DNA from: Bacteroidales bacterium
GTDB taxonomy: Bacteria > Bacteroidota > Bacteroidia > Bacteroidales > Lentimicrobiaceae
Direction of reading: 5' to 3'
NCBI GenBank assembly: GCA_016705005.1
Contig: JADIZB010000041.1
Span: 1 to 64,000 of the forward strand
Length of the DNA stretch: 64,000 nt
Below, in pieces: positions 27,407-36,654 of this stretch. The notes beneath the pieces are model-generated. The model was not told the origin of the DNA, made no database searches, and was given only the letters and a program-made list of their open reading frames with translations. The position numbers were made by a program, and so were the translations under genes. Each line of letters opens with the position of its first letter. The stretch's first letter is position 1.

Positions 27407-28699
27407 ATGAAATCAAGACTCAATTTTCTGTCCGGCTCATTTGCTATCCTGTTGTCGGTTATGCTTTTTGCAGGATGCAAGGACAACACCTACGAAGAGA
27501 TCACTTATAAAGCCAATGTGCCCGTGTATATGGGCCTTGACGAATTCAGGGGCGCGGTGAAGAGAACATCGCCACAGGCCATGGAGAATCCCGGAAAGAT
27601 TTATTTCAAGGATAATTATCTTTTTGTGAATGAATACCACAAAGGGGTGCATGTGATCGACAACAACAACCCATCGGCACCTGTTTCGCTGGCATTCATC
27701 GAAATTCCGGGGAATGTCGACATTGCCATCCGCGACAATATGCTGTTTGCCGACAGTTTCATTGACCTGGTAGCCATCGATATCACCGATCCGGCCAATC
27801 CGGTTGAAGTTGACCGCATCACGGATGCTTTTCCCAATGTTTTGCCTCCGCTCGATTACACCTTCCCGGTTTATGGCCTTGATTTCACCAAAGGGGTGGT
27901 TGTTGGCTGGGAAACCAAAGATGTTACCGAAGTGGTTGAAAAAGGTGCCGGAATTCAATACCAGTATGTGTTGTTCGATGGTATGGGTGAGCCTGCCGTC
28001 GGTGTCAATGAAGTCAGCATCGGCCCTTCAGCCACCGGAATCAGTGGCTCAATGGCGCGTTTTACCCTTAACTCCGGCTACCTGTATGCAGTACACAACA
28101 ACGACCTGAAAGTTTTCGACATCGGCTCAGTGCCCGGCATCACAACCGGGAATGTCATCGCCCTGGACAGGCAGGTTGAAACGATATTCCCCTATAACAA
28201 CAAGCTTTTCCTTGGAACCACCACCGGGATGATGGTTTATGACCTCAGTTCGCCTGCTGCCCCGTCTTTTCTGTCTGTATTTACACACATCAACTCATGC
28301 GACCCGGTGGTGGTTGAAGGAAACCTGGCCTATGTTACCCTCAGGTCAGGAACCCAGTGCAACGGTTTTACCAACCAGCTCGATGTGATTGATATTTCTT
28401 CCCTTACCAATCCCTTCCTGGTTAAATCCTATCCGATGTTCAATCCTCATGGGCTGGGCATCGATAACCACACCCTGTTCATCTGCGACGGTGATGCCGG
28501 CCTCAAGGTTTACGATGCCACCGACCCGATGAGCATTCATATGCACCAGCTGGCTCATTTTGCCGATATAAAGACCTATGATGTGATTCCATACAACGGA
28601 TTGCTGATGCTGATCGGTGCCAACGGATTGTACCAGTACGACTATTCCGATCTTGACAGTCTGAAACTGCTGAGCCACATCCCTGTAATTGTCCCATGA
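27407..28699 (+). CDS. LVIVD-repeat lipoprotein
   Basis: The 430-residue protein has a lipoprotein signal (lipobox FAGC). The mature part has LVIVD-type beta-propeller repeats (YLFVNEYHKGVHVIDNNNP, MLFADSFIDLVAIDITDPA, LDVIDISSLTNPFLV), as in envelope propellers of unknown ligand. The sequence ends with TGA overlapping the next gene's ATG (ATGA), so the two are translationally coupled. As part of the sigma operon it is probably an envelope target or sensor partner. Confidence 0.85.
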   Translation: MKSRLNFLSGSFAILLSVMLFAGCKDNTYEEITYKANVPVYMGLDEFRGAVKRTSPQAMENPGKIYFKDNYLFVNEYHKGVHVIDNNNPSAPVSLAFIEIPGNVDIAIRDNMLFADSFIDLVAIDITDPANPVEVDRITDAFPNVLPPLDYTFPVYGLDFTKGVVVGWETKDVTEVVEKGAGIQYQYVLFDGMGEPAVGVNEVSIGPSATGISGSMARFTLNSGYLYAVHNNDLKVFDIGSVPGITTGNVIALDRQVETIFPYNNKLFLGTTTGMMVYDLSSPAAPSFLSVFTHINSCDPVVVEGNLAYVTLRSGTQCNGFTNQLDVIDISSLTNPFLVKSYPMFNPHGLGIDNHTLFICDGDAGLKVYDATDPMSIHMHQLAHFADIKTYDVIPYNGLLMLIGANGLYQYDYSDLDSLKLLSHIPVIVP

Positions 28700-29466
28700 T
28701 GATTAAATTCAGAAGCGTTAACCGCGATGCCTTACTCCGCATGACCCTTGTTCTGTTATTATCTTTTGCAGCAGGTGGGGCGGTTTTTGCACAGAAGAAC
28801 CGTGAAATGGTTGTTTACCTGAAGTCGGGTGACGTTGTTTATGGCAGAATCCTGTCGCAGGACAGCACCGGCAACCGGCAGATATCCAACGATTGCGGCA
28901 TCAGGATGCTTGGCCCTGAAGAGATAGACCACATTGCCAGGGGAGGCTTCAGGAGGCCGGATGTGAAAAGGAGCGGCTATTACAATCACAGTGCCGTTGC
29001 ATTGCTGCTGGGTGAAGGAATGGATGGTTTTCAGCCCAAACCTTCGCTTACCATGGTCAATGGCTGGCATTGGACACAGCGGATTTTTACAGGTCTGGGC
29101 ATCGGTTATGAGCACTTCGGCCGGGGCGTTCTGCCTTTGTTTGCTGAATCGAAGATCATGCTTGGCGCTGAATCTTTATCTCCGTTTTTGTCGTTCAGGA
29201 TAGGCTACTCTTTCCCTGTTGAAAAACAGACATCCACCGACTATTACAGCATTGTTTCCGATACCTACGGAGGCATTCACCTCAATCCTGAGGCCGGTAT
29301 CAGGATCGCCACCGGAGGCATGAATTCCCTGGTAATAAGCATCGGTTATCATTACCAGGAACTATCGTACCGTGAGAACAACTTTAACGGGTGGAACAAT
29401 TACAGTAAGGAGGTATTCACCAATTACAACCGGATATCCGTGAAGCTGGGGTTTATTTTTCAGTGA
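28696..29466 (+). CDS. Outer-membrane protein of sigma operon
   Basis: The 256-residue protein has a signal peptide (about 8-33, ending VFAQ) and a short N-terminal segment (MVVYLKSGDVVYGRILSQDS) like that in other Bacteroidota small stress-responsive proteins. Beta strands follow, ending VKLGFIFQ with an aromatic near the C-terminus, as in outer-membrane barrels. It overlaps the preceding gene by 4 bases. Role unknown. Confidence 0.75.
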   Translation: MMIKFRSVNRDALLRMTLVLLLSFAAGGAVFAQKNREMVVYLKSGDVVYGRILSQDSTGNRQISNDCGIRMLGPEEIDHIARGGFRRPDVKRSGYYNHSAVALLLGEGMDGFQPKPSLTMVNGWHWTQRIFTGLGIGYEHFGRGVLPLFAESKIMLGAESLSPFLSFRIGYSFPVEKQTSTDYYSIVSDTYGGIHLNPEAGIRIATGGMNSLVISIGYHYQELSYRENNFNGWNNYSKEVFTNYNRISVKLGFIFQ

Positions 29467-29502
29467 CATTGCCTTTGGAATCAATTCAAAACCGACCCTG
29501 AT

Positions 29503-29859
29503 ATGGCATCAGTTGTAAGATTATCATCTGTATTTACTCTACTCACCTTCATTTTTGTTGCCTGCGACAAGCCGGAGAATACCAGACAGCTTCCCGATTG
29601 TATCCGCGCCAAAATAGATGAGATCATGCGTGAGGTGGTGAGAAATCCACCGGCTCAGGTTTGGGAATGGAAAGCCGACGGCAAAACCTATTATTACATT
29701 ACTTCCGATTGCTGCGACCAGTTTAATTTACTCTACGATGAAAGCTGCAATGAAGTCTGTGCGCCGGACGGAGGTTTCACAGGGGCCGGTGATGGGAACT
29801 GCCCCGATTTTCAGGGTCAGATCATAAAGACTAAAATCTGGGAAGATCCAAGGGAGTAG
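29503..29859 (+). CDS. DUF6970-type lipoprotein
   Basis: The 118-residue protein has a lipoprotein signal ending FVAC. The mature part has several cysteines (PDCIRAKID, SDCCDQFN, ESCNEVCAPDGG, GNCPDF) and the pattern AQVWEWKADGKTYYYITSDC, typical of the small DUF6970 family in Bacteroidota. It closes the sigma operon, 36 bp after the previous gene. Function unknown. Confidence 0.8.
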   Translation: MASVVRLSSVFTLLTFIFVACDKPENTRQLPDCIRAKIDEIMREVVRNPPAQVWEWKADGKTYYYITSDCCDQFNLLYDESCNEVCAPDGGFTGAGDGNCPDFQGQIIKTKIWEDPRE

Positions 29860-29966
29860 TCAGGCACCCCGGTTCGCGCGCATCTTACAGGTTTTAACGA
29901 TTCCTGCCCGCCAGAGGCGTTCCTGCATCCTGATGCGTTTTAAACAATGTCATTCTATATTTCAGC

Positions 29967-29990
29967 AGGGATACAATTTGTCGTATCCCT
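29967..29990. terminator. Hairpin between convergent genes
   Basis: AGGGATAC and GTATCCCT pair over 8 bp around an 8-base loop, between the end of the sigma operon and the end of the universal stress gene. It may terminate both. Confidence 0.5.
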
Positions 29991-30026
29991 ACAAATGAAT
30001 ACGTCTTCTGCAATTGAGTGTGTGTT

Positions 30027-30890
30027 TTAAGGTTCCGTTTCCTCCGGCACCACCGACATCACCGGTATCGCTGAAAGGCGGATAAACTCCTGTGCATGTG
30101 AGCCCACAAAAAAATCCACCAGGGCCGATTCCTGCTGTGTCATAATGACCATCATGCCTACATCTCCCTCTTTTGCCGCATAATCCAGTATTACCGGAAC
30201 AGCAGTTTTTTCACCGGATGTGGTTTCGATGATCCGGGTCGAACATTTCACTCCCGCAGCTTCGATGGTTTCTTTTACCTTGTCCATCTGTAATATCAGC
30301 CTGGCCATAATCTCCGGGTTATTGACCGACCAAAGGGCCGACACGGCCATGATGTCGGATCGGAATATCTTCGCCATGTTAATGGCCCAGTTGGTTTTCT
30401 GCAGAGTAACCTTGGTGAGGTCGAGGGGGAGCAACACCGAATTGCATTTGTCGGGGAGATAGGTTCCACCGATCGAGATTACCGGACATTTCGCCATCCT
30501 GATGACCCTGGAGGTATTTCGTCCGACCATGGGTTTCTGGTCATGGTCGTCGGGGTCGTTGCTGCGGGTGCCCATTACGATAAAAGATGACTGCAGCTCC
30601 GAAGCTACTTCCAGGATGACCGAATACACGCGCCCCTGCTGCATCCGGGCATCTATCTCCAGGCCGCTTCTGAGTGAAAGTTTGGCGGCGATGGTATCCA
30701 TATCATCGCTGATTTCTTCCAGCAGTTCTTCATTCTTTTCCTTGTTAAAGACAGTGGAAAGAATACCCTGCAATTCATTCACATAGAGCATAGTTACACT
30801 GCACTTCAATTGTTCGGCCAGCCGGAGCGACCAATCAAGTGCCAGCACGGATTGCGGGTTGAAATCGTAAGGAACCAGAATATTGTTCAT
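30027..30890 (-). CDS. Universal stress protein, two UspA domains
   Basis: The 287-residue protein has two tandem UspA folds (about 1-140 and 150-285). The first starts NNILVPYDFNPQSVLALDWS and contains the nucleotide-binding-like MGTRSND... VGRNTSRVI segment; the second is more diverged (SVLLPLDLTKVTLQKTNWA). Family members bind ATP and support survival under stress in the cytosol. Convergent with the sigma operon and divergent from the phosphorylase gene. Confidence 0.9.
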   Translation of the reverse strand: MNNILVPYDFNPQSVLALDWSLRLAEQLKCSVTMLYVNELQGILSTVFNKEKNEELLEEISDDMDTIAAKLSLRSGLEIDARMQQGRVYSVILEVASELQSSFIVMGTRSNDPDDHDQKPMVGRNTSRVIRMAKCPVISIGGTYLPDKCNSVLLPLDLTKVTLQKTNWAINMAKIFRSDIMAVSALWSVNNPEIMARLILQMDKVKETIEAAGVKCSTRIIETTSGEKTAVPVILDYAAKEGDVGMMVIMTQQESALVDFFVGSHAQEFIRLSAIPVMSVVPEETEP

Positions 30891-30908
30891 TGCTCAGCGT
30901 TTAATAAT

Positions 30909-30916
30909 TACCTTTG
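30909..30916 (+). promoter_or_regulatory. Candidate -7 promoter box
   Basis: TACCTTTG matches TAnnTTTG and stands 40 bp before the nucleoside phosphorylase start codon. A convincing -33 TTTG is not visible at the usual distance. Confidence 0.35.
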
Positions 30917-30955
30917 TTGATAATTACCTGTCTTATTAACAAATCAGATCGGATT

Positions 30956-31837
30956 ATGTCACGAATCGGTGAATCGGAATTAATTCTCAATGCAGACGGA
31001 AGTGTTTACCATCTTAACCTGAAACCGGAGGAACTTGCCGGAAATATTATTGTTGTTGGCGATCCCGGCCGGGTTGCCAGTGTTTCAAAGCATTTCGACA
31101 GGATCGAAGTATCGCGTCAGAACAGGGAAATCGTTACCCATACTGGTTATATCGGTGAAAAAAGGTTGACCGTTCTTTCAACCGGAATGGGTACCGACAA
31201 CATCGATATAGTACTGAACGAACTGGATGCCCTTGTCAACATTGACCTTGATAAACGCGAAGCGAGGGCAGGTCATACTACGCTGAACATCATCCGCCTC
31301 GGCACCTCGGGAGCCTTACAGGCCGGCATTCCGGTCGATTCGGTGGTTGCCTCCACCTATGGCATCGGTCTCGATGGCATGCTTTATTATTACAAGGATC
31401 TTGCCGGTGTGCTTGACCGCGAAATTACTGAAGCATTCATCAGTCAGACCGCCTGGCCGGCAGTTTTCCCGCGCCCTTATGCTGTTGCCTGCTCACCTGA
31501 ATTGCTGAACCATGTGGGAAAGGGATTTCTGCAGGGAATGACAGCCACAGCGCCCGGTTTTTACGGTCCCCAGGGAAGGATACTGCGTCTGGAAACCACC
31601 CATCCCGACCTTAACCAGGCCATCGGTGACTTTGAACTGGACGGTAAAAAGGTCTTCAACTTTGAGATGGAAACATCTGCCCTTTACGGTCTGAGCCGGA
31701 TGCTCGGGCACAACGCGCTGACGGTTTGCGCCATTGTGGCCAACCGGGTGGAAAAGAAGTACAGTAAAGATTACCACCCGGTCATCGAATCACTGATCGT
31801 GAATGTCCTCGAAAAGCTGGTCAGCCTGCCCGTCTGA
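30956..31837 (+). CDS. Uridine phosphorylase-type nucleoside phosphorylase
   Basis: The 293-residue protein (start at the Met before SRIGESEL; an earlier in-frame start adds 14 residues upstream of the conserved region) has purine/uridine phosphorylase-family motifs: NIIVVGDPGRV, LSTGMGTDNIDIVLNEL, RLGTSGALQ and FNFEMETSALYG. The reaction is phosphorolysis of a nucleoside to base and pentose-1-phosphate; the substrate, uridine or purine, cannot be decided here. Probably cytosolic salvage. Confidence 0.9.
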   Translation: MSRIGESELILNADGSVYHLNLKPEELAGNIIVVGDPGRVASVSKHFDRIEVSRQNREIVTHTGYIGEKRLTVLSTGMGTDNIDIVLNELDALVNIDLDKREARAGHTTLNIIRLGTSGALQAGIPVDSVVASTYGIGLDGMLYYYKDLAGVLDREITEAFISQTAWPAVFPRPYAVACSPELLNHVGKGFLQGMTATAPGFYGPQGRILRLETTHPDLNQAIGDFELDGKKVFNFEMETSALYGLSRMLGHNALTVCAIVANRVEKKYSKDYHPVIESLIVNVLEKLVSLPV

Positions 31838-32037
31838 TCATCACCTCATTTTCGTGCCTGCTTCATTTCCATTATAAATGGATTGGTTTTTCATGCTCTG
31901 AAATGAGTGGTTCACACCCCGGCCGACATGCCCCTGCAGCATAAATAAGCCTGACTAATGTATTAAACAACATGGTGTTGATAAATTCTGTCACCACCCC
32001 GGGAGGGAAAGCCCCTTTTGTGATGTAAATTTGTCAG

Positions 32038-32913
32038 ATGAAGATGTCACCCGATCTTGACCCTCAGCTTGAGGCGCTCATCAGCCTGCTCGATGAGCCT
32101 GACCATGGTTCCTTTATCAGGGTCCGTGATCAGATTTTTGCTTATGGGTCATCGGCTGTGCCCCTGCTGGAGAGTGCCTGGGAGAATACCTTCGATAATT
32201 CGATACAGCAGCGGATCGAGGACATCATTCACAACATCCAGTACGATCAGCTTTTTCTTGATCTGACGCAATGGGTGCACTATGGCAACGACAATCTTCT
32301 GGAGGCCTATCTGATCTTCACCCGTTATCAGTTTCAGAGCATCGACCAGGAAGCGATCCGGCAACAGATCGGGTTGATCCGCCGTGATATCTGGCTTGAG
32401 CTGAACGACAACCTCACAGCCCTGGAGAAGGTCAAGGTGCTGAATCATATCATCTACGATCTTCACCGGATGCAGCTACCGGTCCGACAGGTTTCCGAAC
32501 CCCGTTATCTCTTCCTGAACAGTCTGCTTGAATCGCGTACCGGTTATTCATTTGCCCTGGGAGTATTGTATACTATGCTGGCGCAAAGCCTGAACCTGCC
32601 GGTGCATGGCGTTATCCTTCCGGGGGAGCGGTATGTTATGGCCTGGCTGGATGCTGAAGGGGCTGCCAGAGATGATAAAGCCCGTGTGATGTTCTACATC
32701 AACCCTGAGAACAGGGGAGGCGTGTTCACCCGCAACGAGATAGCTGCCCTGCTTAAGAAAATGAAAATACCCGCCGAAGAAAGTATCTTCAGACCGGTAA
32801 CAGGCCGGGTAATCCTTGATAAATTTTTTGAGCTATTATCATACCTTTACTCATCCAGCGGCGATAGCACCAGGGTCAGGGAGATTGATCACCTGCGCTC
32901 CGCACTCCTGTAA
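32038..32913 (+). CDS. SirB1-like transglutaminase-fold protein
   Basis: The 291-residue protein starts with a helical repeat-like region (FIRVRDQIFAYGSSAVPLLE) and continues into a Transglut_core2/SirB1 domain: EPRYLFLNSLLESRTGYSFA and LGVLYTMLAQSLNLPVHGVI. The usual catalytic Cys is not obvious, as is common in the SirB1 branch, so it may not be an active enzyme. TAAATTTG at 32026-32033 lies just before the start; if that is a -7 box the Met at 32044 may be the true start of a nearly leaderless message. Confidence 0.8.
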   Translation: MKMSPDLDPQLEALISLLDEPDHGSFIRVRDQIFAYGSSAVPLLESAWENTFDNSIQQRIEDIIHNIQYDQLFLDLTQWVHYGNDNLLEAYLIFTRYQFQSIDQEAIRQQIGLIRRDIWLELNDNLTALEKVKVLNHIIYDLHRMQLPVRQVSEPRYLFLNSLLESRTGYSFALGVLYTMLAQSLNLPVHGVILPGERYVMAWLDAEGAARDDKARVMFYINPENRGGVFTRNEIAALLKKMKIPAEESIFRPVTGRVILDKFFELLSYLYSSSGDSTRVREIDHLRSALL

Positions 32914-33023
32914 AGAAGTAAAACTTTCACCGGCATGAGGTATGCGTTCATTTCAGCCTCATATTTCCCTGATTCCACTGTTGCATTTCCAAACACTATC
33001 TGAAAGCAGGAAAGGTTCTATTA

Positions 33024-33599
33024 TCAGGGGCTGTCTGTATCCTGTTCATTCAGGTAGATTTCTTTCAGGAAACCGATTTTTCTTTCTTCAGTCCATTTAT
33101 TGGTTGTCATAACTGACAGGTTTTTTACTATTCCGTTGTTCTCTCCGATTAAAAACAAGGCATCATATTCTGCGCCTTTTGCCATTCCGTATAGCTGGTA
33201 AAGGATATAATTGTGTGTGCTGTCAGATTCTATAATTCTGCTTTTGATTCCATAAGTATCTGCAAAGAATCCTGAATCCCATTCATAAAACCCCAAAGCA
33301 AAACTGTATCCTCTTTTCGAACCATCGGTATTGAATTCATATTTGTCATATTGGTTTAAAGCTATTGCGATCCTGACAGAATCCGGATTTGTTAAAAAGG
33401 ATTGTCCGCTTATTGAATTATAACCTGATTTTTCCCATTTGCCGGGTATCAATACTGATCCATAGGGCAATTCGATGAATTTTGTCTGGTTTGTTGATGC
33501 ATCAAAATTACAGCCGACTATTGTACTCACCCTGGAGCCGGTACACCCTGAAAACATTAAGATTGTTATAATAATCAGTTTTGAAGTAATCTTTCTCAT
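33024..33599 (-). CDS. Hypothetical lipoprotein
   Basis: A 191-residue protein with a lipoprotein signal (lipobox FSGC). The mature part carries aromatic beta-strand segments (FIELPYGSVLIPGKWEKSGY, YSFALGFYEWDSGF) and a WTEERKIGFLKEIYL helix near the end. I do not recognise the family. The gene is AT-richer than the housekeeping genes around it. Confidence 0.65.
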   Translation of the reverse strand: MRKITSKLIIITILMFSGCTGSRVSTIVGCNFDASTNQTKFIELPYGSVLIPGKWEKSGYNSISGQSFLTNPDSVRIAIALNQYDKYEFNTDGSKRGYSFALGFYEWDSGFFADTYGIKSRIIESDSTHNYILYQLYGMAKGAEYDALFLIGENNGIVKNLSVMTTNKWTEERKIGFLKEIYLNEQDTDSP

Positions 33600-33642
33600 A
33601 TTTATCTGATGGTTTGATCATTTGCGGTTTTGTTCAAAGTAG

Positions 33643-34089
33643 TCACTTTTTCCCGGTAAGGTCAAGGACAATCTTAACAGCATCTGCTATGCAGACCTCA
33701 CAAACCTTTTCGGTGAGATGGTTGAGCTTTACTTCTTCCTGCCCTTCGTCTGTTCTTAGATCGCAATCCAGCAGGGTGCGGCAGTCGGTGGTCTGATGTT
33801 TTTCGCGGAACCTCCGGTCAAATTCCTGTATCATCGCATAGGTGTGCTCCTTGCTTTCACTGTTGTCAGGATATATTCTGCTGTTGTGGAAACCGAATAC
33901 CATGTAAGCCCCGGTAACAGCCCCACAGGTCCCCTGCAACCGTCCCATGCCGGCGCCAAAACCACTGGCCACCGCCATGGCTGTTTCCCGGTCGAGATTC
34001 AGGGATCCTGCAAAGGCGGTCAGCACCGATTGCGAGCAGTTCATGTCGGCCCTGAACGATTCAATGGCTTTATTTTTAATTTCTTCCAT
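33643..34089 (-). CDS. C-GCAxxG-C-C family protein
   Basis: The 148-residue protein carries the family signature cysteines: Cys18 in MNCSQSV, the GTCGAVTGAY motif, and DCRTLLDCDL plus KVCEVC near the end. Members are thought to be redox-active, secreted or cytosolic small proteins common in anaerobes; the exact role is not known. No signal peptide is seen. All conserved cysteines are present. Confidence 0.9.
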   Translation of the reverse strand: MEEIKNKAIESFRADMNCSQSVLTAFAGSLNLDRETAMAVASGFGAGMGRLQGTCGAVTGAYMVFGFHNSRIYPDNSESKEHTYAMIQEFDRRFREKHQTTDCRTLLDCDLRTDEGQEEVKLNHLTEKVCEVCIADAVKIVLDLTGKK

Positions 34090-34400
34090 TTATTTGAGAA
34101 TTGTTGATTCTATAATTAACGACAGTTCAAAAACTTCATTGTTTCAGGTTACCTTTTCCTTCTTCCCCTCTGGCTTCGCTCAGGCATCGGGGGAGGGTAC
34201 CTTTTTTAAAATTCAAACTGTCTGGTAATCCCTGAATCGTTACGGTTTCTGAATAAAACGCTGTGTTCACCAGGCATAATCAGGTTATCTTGAGGCTGAG
34301 TATCATCAGATCAAAAATACATCTTTCCGGCAGAATAGTTCGGGAAGATGTTCATTTTTACCGGAACAGGAAGCAGTTACTATTCAGGAGATAAAGTGCA
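34090..34400. other. Intergenic region, nothing firm
   Basis: This gap separates two minus-strand genes. It contains a CTTCTTCCCCTCTGGCTTCGCT element (about 34160-34185) of the simple-repeat kind seen elsewhere, but no hairpin or gene I can support. Confidence 0.4.
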
Positions 34401-35423
34401 TCAGGGCAGGACAAAGAAGACATTTTCGCCGGCCGGACTGAAAAAGGATTTCGAGAAATCGACTTCACCCCCATGCAGCACCGTATTGAAGAAGTAGAAG
34501 ATGCCGGGATTGGTATATTCGAAGCTGTGATAACCCAGCAGCCAGTTGTGCTGTTTACCGGCAATGTTGGTAAAATCGGCATATAGGGTATTCTCGGCCT
34601 TTTGTCCCAGGATCTGATTCCCGAGCATTTTTCCGGATGTCAGTAATTGTGCGCCACGGAGTACACGGTCATTCTTATTCAGCGCTACATACTTCCTTTC
34701 TGAAAACCGGAGGAGGGATATTATCGGCCCGTGTTCTTCTGAACGGATAGCTGGTGCATTAAACAGGATGTTGTCAATAAACGGATCGTTCATATACTGC
34801 CAGTTGCCGTTAACTGATAGATAGCTCAGAAAGTAATTGCCCAGGCTGTGCGCGAGTACAGACAAATGCTGCGTTTTTTCCATGTTGTGTTGCCTGTATG
34901 TCTTCAGATCGAGCAACAAATTATAGAAATTGTCGCTGCACCTGCGGACCCTGGCAAGCGACTTATTGAAATTGCTGTTCTGCGCCGGCCAGTCGTACAG
35001 GATCAGACCGATGTCGTATCTGTTGCTGATCTGTGAGGCGCTGGTCAGCGTCATGTTGAACGATTTGCCATGACCATGCACAAAAAGCAGCAGGTCCTTC
35101 CCGGTATCCACTGATTTCATCCCTTCCGTGAAGTTCTCAACCGGATGCAGGAGCCATTCACGACCGTTGCAGGCGGCTTCGATGTAGGTGACTTTGCGGT
35201 TCCCGGCAATTTCATTCTGAAAATAGATGCCTTCCGGATTGTCCGGCTCAAAAGGCCTCGTGGTAACAACCAGGATTTTGCGGAGGCTGTCGGGAAGCGG
35301 CCCGCTGACAATCCTGAATTTACTCCATTCCTGGATTGTTTCACAGAATCCGAATGAAGATTGCTGGGCTTTGGATTGAAAAACGAAAACAACAATTGCA
35401 ACAATGAAAAATGTCTTTTTCAT
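34401..35423 (-). CDS. Alpha/beta hydrolase (DUF900-like), exported
   Basis: The 340-residue protein begins at the Met before a signal peptide (KKTFFIVAIVVFVFQSKAQ); the longer frame would add 22 residues of no signal character. Motifs of alpha/beta hydrolases are LLFVHGHGKSF (oxyanion region) and LSVLAHSLGNYFLS, where Ser in AHSLGN is the likely nucleophile of a GxSxG-like elbow; the family is DUF900-type esterase/lipase-like. It is probably periplasmic. Substrate unknown. Confidence 0.8.
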   Translation of the reverse strand: MKKTFFIVAIVVFVFQSKAQQSSFGFCETIQEWSKFRIVSGPLPDSLRKILVVTTRPFEPDNPEGIYFQNEIAGNRKVTYIEAACNGREWLLHPVENFTEGMKSVDTGKDLLLFVHGHGKSFNMTLTSASQISNRYDIGLILYDWPAQNSNFNKSLARVRRCSDNFYNLLLDLKTYRQHNMEKTQHLSVLAHSLGNYFLSYLSVNGNWQYMNDPFIDNILFNAPAIRSEEHGPIISLLRFSERKYVALNKNDRVLRGAQLLTSGKMLGNQILGQKAENTLYADFTNIAGKQHNWLLGYHSFEYTNPGIFYFFNTVLHGGEVDFSKSFFSPAGENVFFVLP

Positions 35424-35542
35424 GACGGGATTCTGATTAAGTTTCCGGATTTGTGTAATCATCCCATCAAATGATTCATAAAGGGACAACTAAAGGTAGT
35501 ATAAAATACCGTATTCTGTTTCAGATTCAGACATAAAGATAA

Positions 35543-35580
35543 CAACACCGGCGTGGCCATATCTGGCAACTCCGGTGTTG
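35543..35580 (-). terminator. Hairpin terminator after purC
   Basis: CAACACCGG (35543-35551) pairs with CCGGTGTTG (35572-35580) over 9 bp, 24 bp beyond the purC stop. Confidence 0.65.
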
Positions 35581-35603
35581 GAACGTCATAAATACAGAGC
35601 GGA

Positions 35604-36566
35604 TTACCTGTAGTAGGCTGTGATGAATTTCAGGATGTTGCTTTCGACCCTGCCGGGTACATCGGTGATATCGGAACGTTCAAACGGAGATCCGGTGATG
35701 CTTTCGTAAAGCTCAATGTAGCGTTCCGAAACCTGGTTGACAAAAAGATCGGTCATCTCGGGCATTTGCTGTCCTTCCTTACCCTGGAAATTGTTGGCGA
35801 TCAGCCATTCGCGCACAAATTCCTTCGAAAGCTGTTTCTGTGGTTCCCCGGCAGCCTGACGGCGCTCATAGCCTTCAAGATAGAAATAACGCGAAGAGTC
35901 GGGGGTATGGATCTCATCGATGAGGAAAATATCACCATCATCGGATCCGAATTCATATTTGGTATCAACAAGGATCAGACCCATGCGTGCAGCGATCTCT
36001 GTGCCACGCTGATAGAGCTTCCTGGTGTAATCTTCCAGCTTCAGGTAATCGGCTTCGCTCACCAGGCCTGTGCTGAGAATTTCCTCACGTGAAATATCCT
36101 CATCGTGTCCAACGCTGGCTTTGGTGGTAGGGGTGATGATGGGCTCGGGAAAACGGTCATTCTCCTTCATTCCATCGGGCATGCGGATGCCACAGATCAT
36201 TCTCCGCCCTTCCTTGTATTCGCGCCAGGCATGGCCCGAAAGGTAACCGCGGATGACCATCTCAACCTTGAATGGTTCACACATCCGGCCAACGGTGACC
36301 ATCGGATCGGGGGTGGCTATTTTCCAGTTTGAAACAATGTCGGCCGTATCGTCAAGAAACTTTGAAGCAATCTGGTTCAGCACCTGTCCCTTGTAGGGTA
36401 TGCCTTTTGGCAGGACCACATCAAAAGCGGAAATCCGGTCGGTGGTGACCATAATCAACAATTCATCCTTGATGAAGTAGACATCCCTGACTTTTCCCAC
36501 ATAGCGTTTGGTCTGTCCGGGGAAGCTAAAATCTGTTGCGGTGATTGCGTTCGATATTTTGATCAT
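35604..36566 (-). CDS. purC: SAICAR synthase
   Basis: The 320-residue protein (start chosen at the Met of MIKISNAITATDF; the longer frame adds 41 unrelated residues) carries SAICAR-synthase motifs: YVGKVRDVYFI, TTDRISAFDVVLPKGIPYKG, VIRGYLSGHAWREY and ILVDTKYEFG. It ligates aspartate to CAIR in purine biosynthesis, using ATP. It follows the GH13 gene by 88 bp. It is followed by a terminator hairpin. Confidence 0.96.
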   Translation of the reverse strand: MIKISNAITATDFSFPGQTKRYVGKVRDVYFIKDELLIMVTTDRISAFDVVLPKGIPYKGQVLNQIASKFLDDTADIVSNWKIATPDPMVTVGRMCEPFKVEMVIRGYLSGHAWREYKEGRRMICGIRMPDGMKENDRFPEPIITPTTKASVGHDEDISREEILSTGLVSEADYLKLEDYTRKLYQRGTEIAARMGLILVDTKYEFGSDDGDIFLIDEIHTPDSSRYFYLEGYERRQAAGEPQKQLSKEFVREWLIANNFQGKEGQQMPEMTDLFVNQVSERYIELYESITGSPFERSDITDVPGRVESNILKFITAYYR

Positions 36567-36654
36567 TTTCCTGGTTTGATTTCGTTTATGAATGCAGTTT
36601 TGTTGGAATTGATTTTTCGTAATTGGATTAACCGGGACCCCGGACGTCAGCGGG

